Source of the DNA: FEN-1297 sp046704255
Lineage (GTDB): Bacteria; Bacteroidota; Ignavibacteria; Ignavibacteriales; Ignavibacteriaceae
NCBI GenBank assembly: GCA_046704255.1
Contig: JBJKSH010000131.1
Coordinates: 1 to 6,170 of the forward strand
Direction of reading: 5' to 3'
Length of the DNA: 6,170 bases
Below are positions 1 to 4,126 of the stretch, piece by piece. The position numbers were made by a program, and so were the translations under genes. Below the pieces are notes generated by a model. It had not been told where the DNA came from, ran no database searches, and saw nothing but the letters and a program-made list of their open reading frames with translations. How positions within the stretch are numbered: the first letter of the stretch is position 1; each line of letters opens with the position of its first letter.

Positions 1-27
1 ACCCTGAAGTAAAACCATCAGGGTTTT
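1..27 (+). terminator. Terminator-like hairpin before GIY-YIG gene (copy 1)
   Basis: ACCCTGA (1-7) pairs perfectly with TCAGGGT (18-24) around a 10-base loop and is followed by TTT, giving a short rho-independent-like hairpin reading rightwards. It ends only 11 bases before the ATG at 39, so it would sit in or just before the nuclease leader. It may end transcription from an upstream gene, or fold in the nuclease mRNA. The T-run is short, so termination is uncertain; the hairpin itself is plain. Confidence 0.55.
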
Positions 28-110
28 ATGATTTTAAAATGGAACATTACTTATACATATTAAAATCAAAATCAGCGGATAAATATTATACAGGCTTATC
101 AGCAAATTCA
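1..110 (+). repeat. Direct repeat copy 1: hairpin plus 5' end of GIY-YIG gene
   Basis: This segment recurs at 393-502 without any indel. I count 11 mismatches in 110 positions: 2 in the 38 non-coding bases before the ATG and 9 in the first 24 codons. The copy touches the window edge, so the unit probably continues to the left, where a second GC-rich tail like that at 321-386 may lie. Six of the 24 codons differ in amino acid, so this looks like paralogous copies that have diverged rather than a very recent duplication. Confidence 0.93.
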
Positions 111-296
111 CAGGTAAGATTAAAGAACTATAACACAGCGGAAAAAGGATTCACTTCGAGATACCGTCCCTGGGAAATAGTATATACAAAAGAATACTCA
201 AGTAAAACATTAGCCAATGCAGCAGAGAGAAAAGTTAAAAGCCGGAAAAGCAAAAAGATGATAGAAAGATTAACAAAAGGAGAAATAACTTTATAA
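39..296 (+). CDS. Small GIY-YIG nuclease domain protein
   Basis: An 85-residue single-domain protein of the GIY-YIG superfamily (UvrC N-terminal-like; often annotated 'GIY-YIG nuclease family protein'). The first motif half is Y4-L-Y-I-L and the second is Y17-T-G19. The catalytic arginine is R27 in the RLKNYN stretch, where the family more often has RLxxHN, so the usual His is Tyr31. The likely metal-binding glutamate is E63 in AAERKVKS, followed by the basic KSRKSKK helix common in these stand-alone domains. Length is normal for the family (about 80-100 residues), so the gene looks intact. An in-frame TGA at 30-32 fixes ATG 39 as the first possible ATG; no good Shine-Dalgarno is visible, only TTTTAAA. 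Role is unknown: members are suspected to be DNA nucleases, sometimes mobile. It is followed by the tRNA-like island and a broken second copy. Confidence 0.88.
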   Translation: MEHYLYILKSKSADKYYTGLSANSQVRLKNYNTAEKGFTSRYRPWEIVYTKEYSSKTLANAAERKVKSRKSKKMIERLTKGEITL

Positions 297-320
297 ATTC
301 ATTATATATATTCAATGTTG

Positions 321-389
321 AAGCATCCGGCAGTTATCCCGAAGGATGCAGGTTCGATTCGCCGCGGCGAACTGCTCGCGGAGCCAAAA
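321..389 (+). other. GC-rich tRNA-3'-like island in front of second repeat copy
   Basis: About 62% G+C (41 of 66 bases in 321-386) inside sequence that is mostly A/T. It contains GCATCC (323-328) pairing with GGATGC (344-349), then GGTTCGATTC (351-360), which matches the T-loop consensus GGTTCRANTC, then a 14-bp palindrome TTCGCCGCGGCGAA (358-371), and ends in GGAGCCA (380-386) followed by an A-run. CCGCG (362-366) can also pair with CGCGG (377-381). It is not a working tRNA: the bases flanking the T-loop do not form the five-pair T-stem (GCAGG against CGCCG), and no partner for the 3' acceptor strand lies about 70 bases upstream. It is best described as a tRNA-tail mimic or decayed fragment. 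An open frame of 29 codons (315-404) crosses it but is probably incidental. Confidence 0.5.
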
Positions 390-419
390 AAAACCCAGAA
401 GTAAAACCATTAGGGTTTT
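390..419 (+). terminator. Terminator-like hairpin before GIY-YIG remnant (copy 2)
   Basis: AAAACCC (390-396) pairs with GGGTTTT (413-419) around a 16-base loop. It is the counterpart of the hairpin at 1-24, with two substitutions that shorten the GC part of the stem but leave the A/T flanks paired. It directly follows the tRNA-like island and ends 11 bases before the ATG of the broken nuclease copy. Confidence 0.5.
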
Positions 420-502
420 ATGATTTTAAAATGAGTTATTATTTATTCATATTAAAATCAAAAACAGCGGATAAATATTATTCAGGCTTATCAGGAAATT
501 CA
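393..502 (+). repeat. Direct repeat copy 2: hairpin plus truncated GIY-YIG start
   Basis: Collinear with 1-110 at about 90% identity. The match stops abruptly after the AATTCA ending at 502: copy 1 continues with the RLKNYN codons, copy 2 goes into unrelated sequence. The 38 bases before the start codon are the best conserved part (36 of 38), which suggests that the leader, not only the protein, is under constraint or was copied together with it. Confidence 0.93.
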
Positions 503-526
503 TTTGATTACGACTACCTTAAGTAA
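431..526 (+). pseudogene. Truncated GIY-YIG nuclease (N-terminal 24 codons only)
   Basis: The frame from ATG 431 gives a 31-residue product. It starts like the intact neighbour (YYLFILKSK, then DKYYSGLSGNS), but after residue 24 it runs into seven unrelated residues and stops at TAA 524-526. The catalytic arginine, the glutamate and the whole C-terminal helix are missing, so it cannot be a nuclease. The break is a sharp junction, not gradual decay or a frameshift: I see no continuation of the domain in any plus frame downstream. Recombination, deletion or insertion at 502/503 is the likely cause. Confidence 0.82.
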
Positions 527-856
527 TTAAAACTCCCGCACAGCTTACAAAAAGTATTTACAGAATATTGAGATTTAATGCCTCCGAATGTATTAAATTC
601 TGATTACTCATAAAATACTTGCAATAGAACTTAGAGAATTGGAAGCGAAAATAGGAACCGATTACGTAACCAGTTAAAAACTATCAATACCGTATTTCTT
701 AATTTTTCATTCTAATGCCCCGTATTCTTTAGTAAGAATTAAAATATACTTAAATAGTGAATTAATAATTTCGGATTTTTAAAAGTACTTATAAATCCCC
801 ATCAGGTTTGTGCCTTACCGGGTGAAGTTGTATTTAGAAAGAATAATAATTCCCCT
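527..856. other. Gap without a convincing gene
   Basis: AT-rich, with frequent stops in all frames. The only coding-like trace is a short plus-strand stretch at 597-677, described separately. I see no tRNA, no insertion-sequence ends, no repeat of the flanking genes and no good promoter. The stretch lies between a truncated nuclease copy and the terminator of the next gene, which fits a region of past insertion and deletion. Confidence 0.6.
597..677 (+). pseudogene. Possible remnant of an ORF6N-type domain end
   Basis: The frame reads ILITHKILAIELRELEAK, then IGTDYVTS and TAA at 675-677. The pattern THKxLAxxLxELExK resembles the linker that ends many phage and plasmid ORF6N domains, as I remember them. 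A stop at 594-596 closes the frame just upstream and there is no start codon, so at most it is a fragment. Resemblance over some 17 residues can be chance; this is a weak call. Confidence 0.2.
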
Positions 857-896
857 AAAAAAGATGAACCGGGTAAATTGGTGCCGGTTCATCTTT
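857..896 (-). terminator. Rho-independent terminator of the FMN-binding gene
   Basis: AAAGATGAACCGG (860-872) and CCGGTTCATCTTT (884-896) form a perfect 13-bp stem around an 11-base loop. Read on the minus strand, the stem runs straight into six T (862 down to 857). It begins 20 bases past the stop codon of the minus-strand gene at 916-1320, the position expected for its terminator. Confidence 0.9.
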
Positions 897-915
897 ACCA
901 AAATTAAATTACAAA

Positions 916-1320
916 TTAAGCCGTTGCAATTTTATTACCGGCATTGGGTCCCGGTTTAAGAGTATGTATTTCCGAAATATTAATTACGGCAACGGCTAAA
1001 GGCTTAGGTCTTCCCAGTTTTACGGATGCTTCCGCTGCTGCATTATAGAGTTCTCCGCTATCCTGTAACAATGCTTCTCCAACAAACCTGTATCCGTCTA
1101 CAATATCACGGTTAACAACGGCGACAGAAACTTTTGAACCTCTTTTAATATTTGCGTATGTAGCTCCGCCGGTTCCTTCGGTAAAAATCAACGAACTGTC
1201 CGATAACACCCGTGTAGAGCGTTTGGGCGCAACATTTGGTGTACCGTCGGCATTTACCGTACCGATAAAACATTGCTGAGTTGCAACCATATCTTTCATC
1301 TCCTGGGTTAACTTAATCAT
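916..1320 (-). CDS. FMN-binding split-barrel protein, pyridoxamine 5'-phosphate oxidase family
   Basis: A 134-residue cytoplasmic protein that looks like a small single-domain member of the PNPOx-like FMN-binding split-barrel superfamily, close in size to the Desulfovibrio FMN-binding protein. Family-like features are the opening helix with MVATQQCFIGTVNADGTPNV (residues 12-31), the following PKRSTRVL strand, the FTEGTGG turn (46-52), the ANIKRGSKVSVAVV strand (56-69) and the GYRFVGEALL strand (76-85). The short ones are usually flavoproteins of unknown substrate; true PNPO is longer (about 200 residues), so vitamin B6 synthesis should not be assumed. GGAGG at 1326-1330 (minus strand) lies 5 bases before ATG 1320 and supports the start strongly. 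It is a single-gene unit: its own terminator follows, an inverted repeat precedes it at 1348-1380, and the divergent neighbour is an exported protein. Confidence 0.82.
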   Translation of the reverse strand: MIKLTQEMKDMVATQQCFIGTVNADGTPNVAPKRSTRVLSDSSLIFTEGTGGATYANIKRGSKVSVAVVNRDIVDGYRFVGEALLQDSGELYNAAAEASVKLGRPKPLAVAVINISEIHTLKPGPNAGNKIATA

Positions 1321-1347
1321 TATATCCTCCGTTTCAATAAATATTAT

Positions 1348-1380
1348 TTGCGGTAAATATTTTGATATTTACTACCGCAA
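1348..1380. promoter_or_regulatory. Operator-like inverted repeat in the divergent intergenic region
   Basis: GTAAATAT (1353-1360) and ATATTTAC (1365-1372) are perfect inverted arms around TTTG. They are extended outward by TTGCG (1348-1352) and CGCAA (1376-1380), with three unpaired bases (1373-1375) on one side, so 13 pairs in total. It begins 27 bases upstream of the start of the minus-strand FMN-binding gene, where a repressor site or leader hairpin would sit; there is no T-run, so it is not a terminator. I did not find the same motif in front of the other genes. The binding protein is unknown. Confidence 0.5.
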
Positions 1381-1549
1381 TCCAATGTAATACAAAAATA
1401 CAACTTTTTCTTTTAAGAAAAATTGTTTAAAAATTGATTAAATTAACATTTAGCTTCTTACCGTTAATTCTTACTCCATGACTGCTGCTATCAATCTGTA
1501 ATAGAAGTAAAAAAATTTTATTACTTAAAAAAGAAATTGCAGGGATTAT

Positions 1550-1942
1550 ATGTTTTATTATTTATTATTATTCGTTTTTATCTTTACCGCAAATTTTACT
1601 AACGCACAGGTTGTACCGGAAAAAGATATAGATCTTGCATATCAAAATGCAAAGAAAGGAATTTATTGGGCCTTGGAAAATGTCCCCGAAAAGAAACTAA
1701 GGTTGAAGAACGATTTGATTTACAAAGATAAATTATACGCCAGTGTTTCACTTGTCAAAGAGGTAAACGGTATTAAGATAACTTCCAAGGGTTATAATAA
1801 TTCTACCGAGGTTACGATTAAATTTTATAAATCGTCAAGGAAAGGTATTGATAAATCCCCCATGTCAGGAGGAAAGAATAAAAACGAATTACCACAAAAA
1901 GATAGTTCCGCTTACAAGGTAAATTCCAGTATTAAAAACTAA
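1550..1942 (+). CDS. Exported protein of unknown function
   Basis: A 130-residue protein I do not recognise. Residues 1-20 form a typical Sec signal peptide: a short start, a hydrophobic core (YYLLLFVFIFTANF) and a likely signal peptidase I cut near TNA-Q (after residue 19 or 20). There is no lipobox cysteine, and indeed no cysteine anywhere. The mature part is lysine-rich and probably a small alpha/beta domain: a helical start (DIDLAYQNAKKGIYWALENV) followed by alternating strands up to VTIKFYKSS. The last 35 residues (GIDKSPMSGGKNKN...) are low in hydrophobics and probably disordered. AGGG (1541-1544) lies 5 bases before the ATG. The gene runs towards the Rrf2 regulator gene and leaves a single base between the two stop codons. 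The signal peptide and start context make it probably real. Confidence 0.68.
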   Translation: MFYYLLLFVFIFTANFTNAQVVPEKDIDLAYQNAKKGIYWALENVPEKKLRLKNDLIYKDKLYASVSLVKEVNGIKITSKGYNNSTEVTIKFYKSSRKGIDKSPMSGGKNKNELPQKDSSAYKVNSSIKN

Positions 1943-1943
1943 T

Positions 1944-2423
1944 TTAATTATGAGTGAAAGGAGTGGGAGCAGATTCCGCAAATTGTGCTGCAAGGTTAAT
2001 TACCTCTTCCTCGCTTCCTATTAAATCTTTCAAAGTAAGTTTTTCCAGTACACTGTCAAGAAGCTTTTGGATTGTTCTCCAGAGAGACCGGATAGAGCAA
2101 TCGATAGTGTGCGTACAGATCATTTCGGAGCCGCTGTGAACATCGCAAAAATCCGATTCAAATAATCTTCCGCCGAGGACAGCCAATACCTTTCCAATAA
2201 CTATTTCCTCCGGCGGATGTGCTAATTTATAGCCGCCTGTTTGTCCGCGGGAACTTTCAATAAAACCGCCAAGCCGAAGCGCACGTAATATCTTTCCAAC
2301 ATTTGCGGCAGACAGTCCTTCCATCTGGCTTATTTCCGGTATGGTTAAGCCGTTTGGAGATTTTGTTTTTCCTATACGAAGCAAACATCTTAAACCGTAC
2401 TCTTCCTGCGTACTAAATTTCAT
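1944..2423 (-). CDS. Rrf2-family transcriptional regulator, probable Fe-S sensor of the SUF locus
   Basis: A 159-residue winged-helix regulator of the Rrf2 family (IscR, NsrR, CymR relatives). The N-terminal MKFSTQEEYGLRCLLRI is the standard first helix. The DNA-recognition helix is in GLSAANVGKILRALRLGGF (36-54), and the wing is GQTGGYKLA (60-68). The sensor loop has C93, C103 and C109 (spacing C-x9-C-x5-C), with H96 and H104 nearby. IscR and NsrR use C-x5-C-x5-C, so an Fe-S cluster is likely here but with a longer first loop. Its position after sufD-sufS-sufU-sufT-brx suggests a SUF regulator. The 151-bp gap upstream with its tandem repeat (2482-2513) may let it be transcribed separately and autoregulated. 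There is no strong Shine-Dalgarno; ATG 2423 is supported because it gives the full family N-terminus. Confidence 0.9.
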   Translation of the reverse strand: MKFSTQEEYGLRCLLRIGKTKSPNGLTIPEISQMEGLSAANVGKILRALRLGGFIESSRGQTGGYKLAHPPEEIVIGKVLAVLGGRLFESDFCDVHSGSEMICTHTIDCSIRSLWRTIQKLLDSVLEKLTLKDLIGSEEEVINLAAQFAESAPTPFTHN

Positions 2424-2451
2424 CTTACTTACTATTTTTTTTGATTATTAA

Positions 2452-2457
2452 ATTATA
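2452..2457 (-). promoter_or_regulatory. Possible -10 box for the Rrf2 gene
   Basis: Read on the minus strand this is TATAAT, a perfect -10 hexamer, 28 bases before the start codon. No good -35 hexamer is seen at the proper distance (AAAAAT with a 17-base spacer), and the surrounding DNA is so AT-rich that a chance match is easy. If real, the 16-bp tandem repeat lies just upstream of it. Confidence 0.25.
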
Positions 2458-2481
2458 TTTTCAAATACACTTTTATTTTTT

Positions 2482-2513
2482 AAGTATGAATGCATGCAAG
2501 TATGAATGTATGT
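2482..2513. repeat. Two tandem 16-bp units upstream of the Rrf2 gene
   Basis: AAGTATGAATGCATGC (2482-2497) is followed immediately by AAGTATGAATGTATGT (2498-2513), 14 of 16 identical. It lies 59-90 bases before the regulator's start codon, so it could be a pair of binding sites for the regulator itself. It could equally be one of the short-period intergenic repeats seen elsewhere in this locus. The first unit contains the palindrome GCATGC. Slightly to the right, GCCATGC occurs twice (2554-2560, 2562-2568). Confidence 0.7.
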
Positions 2514-2574
2514 TTTAACTACCGGGATTTAAAGTGATGTATAAAATCATACAGCCATGCTGCCATGCATCTTT

Positions 2575-3108
2575 TTATTCTTTAAATAACGGGATTTTCG
2601 AACCGCATTGTTTTGCATATATCACCTGTGCAAATTGTTCGGGACTAATTGAAGGTCCTTTGGCTGTACACAATTCATTAAAAACAGATTTAAGTTCTTC
2701 TGCAATATAATCTGCACTTCGGCCTTCAATTTCGTAACGCTGCATAAAATATTGAAGGGATCCGTTTTTAAATATTGCGATGCTTGGAGAGGACGGAGGA
2801 AATTCTCCGATATATTGCCTTATTTTATCAACTGCATCTCTTTCCTGTCCTGCAAATCCCGTATATAATTTATCGGGAATAGTTGTATGCTGCAGCGCTA
2901 ACGAAACACCCGGACGGGCACTGCCGGCAGCACATCCGCAAACGGAATTGATCATTACCAAGACCGTTTTGTCATCTTTTACATTGATAGCTTTATCCAC
3001 ATCTGCGGGTGTTAGTAATTCTTCAAACCCGACTGCAACCAATTCATCGCGCATTGGTTGAACTGCATCCTGATCATAAATAGGAGGACGCGAAATTATA
3101 TTGAACAT
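2575..3108 (-). CDS. BrxA/BrxB-family bacilliredoxin with C-terminal extension
   Basis: A 177-residue thioredoxin-fold protein of the BrxA/BrxB (YphP/YqiW, DUF1094) family. In Bacillus these reduce protein-bacillithiol mixed disulfides. The signature NSVCGCAAGSARPG (54-67) carries the C57-G-C59 active site, and FPPSSPSIAIF (103-113) supplies the cis-proline loop. The N-terminal MRDELVAVGFEELLTPADV (19-37) and the later RYEIEGRSADYIAEEL match the family closely. B. subtilis BrxA ends at a Cys that corresponds to C147 here (about 144 residues); this protein adds some 30 residues ending QCGSKIPLFKE, with a further cysteine, C168. AGGAG on the minus strand 7 bases before ATG 3108 supports the start. 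It is downstream of the sufT-like gene in the same direction, which points to thiol redox control of Fe-S assembly; whether the organism makes bacillithiol cannot be seen here. Confidence 0.88.
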   Translation of the reverse strand: MFNIISRPPIYDQDAVQPMRDELVAVGFEELLTPADVDKAINVKDDKTVLVMINSVCGCAAGSARPGVSLALQHTTIPDKLYTGFAGQERDAVDKIRQYIGEFPPSSPSIAIFKNGSLQYFMQRYEIEGRSADYIAEELKSVFNELCTAKGPSISPEQFAQVIYAKQCGSKIPLFKE

Positions 3109-3200
3109 GTTTTTTCTCCTCTCATCTTTAATTATTTTTTACGAATAAACTAAGTGCTCTTTTTAAACCTCCAGAACCTGCTCACAACAATTAAACTTAC

Positions 3201-3232
3201 ACTTCTTAAACTTGAAACTCCTTGAACTTAAA
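3201..3232. repeat. Two tandem 16-bp units between sufT-like and bacilliredoxin genes
   Basis: ACTTCTTAAACTTGAA (3201-3216) is followed by ACTCCTTGAACTTAAA (3217-3232), 13 of 16 identical. Each unit is itself two related 8-mers, so the basic period is 8. It lies in the 131-bp gap just past the stop codon of the sufT-like gene. No function is evident; it may be a spacer repeat of the genome. Confidence 0.6.
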
Positions 3233-3239
3233 CTCTTTA

Positions 3240-3560
3240 CTAGTACATTCCAAGTTCCAGTTTTGCCGTTTCAGACATCATATCTCTATCCCACGGCGGA
3301 CTCCAAACCAACTCAATGTTTACGTTATTTACTTCCGGGACGGAGCTAACTTTGTATTTAACTTCCGGCGGCAGAGAACCCGCAACAGGGCACGCCGGAG
3401 ATGTTAAAGTCATTTTTAAATTTACGTTGGCATCGTTATCTATTCTTATTTCATAAATTAATCCGAGTTCAAAAATATCTACAGGAATCTCAGGATCATA
3501 GCATGTTTTTAATACTTGAATTATCTTTTCTTCCAGTTCCTGTTTATTCAATTCGCTCAT
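3240..3560 (-). CDS. sufT: SufT-like DUF59/MIP18 Fe-S assembly protein
   Basis: A 106-residue single-domain protein of the MIP18/DUF59 family. The hallmark YDPEIPVDIFELGLIY spans residues 21-36. It is followed by the MTLTSPACPV strand (50-59) with the conserved cysteine C57, and by VWSPPWDRDMMS (85-96), which closes the domain. Members found in SUF loci are called SufT and help mature Fe-S proteins, probably as accessory or carrier factors; the exact reaction is unsettled. Related domains occur in PaaD and in the N-terminus of Mrp/ApbC, but this protein has neither the PaaD zinc tail nor an ATPase domain. It sits between sufU and the bacilliredoxin gene on the same strand, with gaps of 107 and 131 bp. 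The Shine-Dalgarno is weak (GTGAG 6 bases before the ATG). The start gives the normal family N-terminus. Confidence 0.88.
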   Translation of the reverse strand: MSELNKQELEEKIIQVLKTCYDPEIPVDIFELGLIYEIRIDNDANVNLKMTLTSPACPVAGSLPPEVKYKVSSVPEVNNVNIELVWSPPWDRDMMSETAKLELGMY

Positions 3561-3606
3561 TTATTACTCACATTTTTTCAACTTAGATAAATAACAACTG
3601 TTCTAT

Positions 3607-3623
3607 AATTCAATTGTTGAATT
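3607..3623. repeat. Small inverted repeat between sufU and sufT-like genes
   Basis: AATTCAA (3607-3613) and TTGAATT (3617-3623) are perfect 7-base arms around TTG. All pairs but two are A-T, so a hairpin would be weak. It sits next to the 8-bp repeat array at 3630-3661 and may be part of the same repetitive spacer. Confidence 0.4.
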
Positions 3624-3629
3624 GTAAGT

Positions 3630-3661
3630 TAGCAATTAAACAATAAAACAATTTAGCAATT
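3630..3661 (-). repeat. Four tandem 8-bp units between sufU and sufT-like genes
   Basis: Read on the minus strand the units are AATTGCTA, AATTGTTT, TATTGTTT and AATTGCTA with no gaps: consensus WATTGYTW. They begin 7 bases after the stop codon of sufU and occupy part of the 107-bp gap. The first and last units are identical. Such short-period, AT-rich spacers could arise by replication slippage; no regulatory role can be read from the sequence. Confidence 0.65.
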
Positions 3662-3667
3662 AGAATA

Positions 3668-4123
3668 TCATTCCGTAGTTACTTTCTCGCTTTTACCTTC
3701 CAAAGCATTCAGCATTGTATGCCATGCAAGGCTAGCACATTTAACTCTTGCAGGAAAATCTCTTACTCCGGCAAATACCGCAAGTTTCCCTAATTCTTCA
3801 ATTTCCTCATCTCCGGTTAATTTGCCGGTTACAAGGTCATGAAATTTTGCAAAAATACTTTCGGCTTCATCTTTACTTTTGCCTTTTATTATTGTGCTCA
3901 TTAAAGAAGCCGACGCTTTCGATATTGCACAACCTGATCCGACGAAGCTAATATCATTTACAATTCCGTTTTCAACCTGCATATAAATATGAATCTTATC
4001 TCCGCATAGAGGATTATATCCTTCCGCATCGAAATTTGCATTCTCCAGTTTTTTAAAATTTCTGGGACTTTTATTATGATCTAAAATAACCTGCTGGTAT
4101 AATTCTCTTAATTCGGCATCCAT
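3668..4123 (-). CDS. sufU: SufU-type sulfur acceptor / Fe-S assembly protein
   Basis: A 151-residue member of the IscU/SufU fold. SufU takes persulfide sulfur from SufS and passes it to the SufBCD scaffold. The three metal-site cysteines are C40 in NPLCGDK, C65 in GSGCAISKAS and C129 in RVKCASLAW, with D42 two residues after C40: the ligand set that binds zinc in B. subtilis SufU. The segment between C65 and C129 is longer than in IscU (it contains TGDEEIEELGKLAVFAGV), and the LPPVK motif of IscU is absent; both mark it as SufU rather than IscU. It follows sufS after only 3 bases, so the two are surely co-transcribed and likely translationally coupled; there is no strong Shine-Dalgarno directly before ATG 4123. 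Length and both ends look complete. Confidence 0.94.
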   Translation of the reverse strand: MDAELRELYQQVILDHNKSPRNFKKLENANFDAEGYNPLCGDKIHIYMQVENGIVNDISFVGSGCAISKASASLMSTIIKGKSKDEAESIFAKFHDLVTGKLTGDEEIEELGKLAVFAGVRDFPARVKCASLAWHTMLNALEGKSEKVTTE

Positions 4124-4126
4124 ATC

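Noticed and set aside
321..386. A functional tRNA gene
   Set aside because: The T-loop string and a GCCA end are present, but the T-stem does not pair and no 5' acceptor strand exists at the right distance.
315..404. A 29-codon open frame over the GC-rich island
   Set aside because: It is explained by the structured island and hairpin sequence, has no Shine-Dalgarno sequence, and its composition gives no sign of a protein.
2541..2574. Terminator hairpin after the bacilliredoxin gene
   Set aside because: Only CAGC-ATG-GCTG pairs cleanly, with a short T-run further on; too weak to call, so co-transcription with the Rrf2 gene remains open.
2780..3061. Plus-strand open frames opposite the bacilliredoxin, sufT, sufU and sufS genes
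   Set aside because: They lie fully or mostly antisense to well-supported conserved genes and resemble no protein family.
3630..3661. CRISPR array
   Set aside because: The units are 8 bp, directly adjacent and without spacers.
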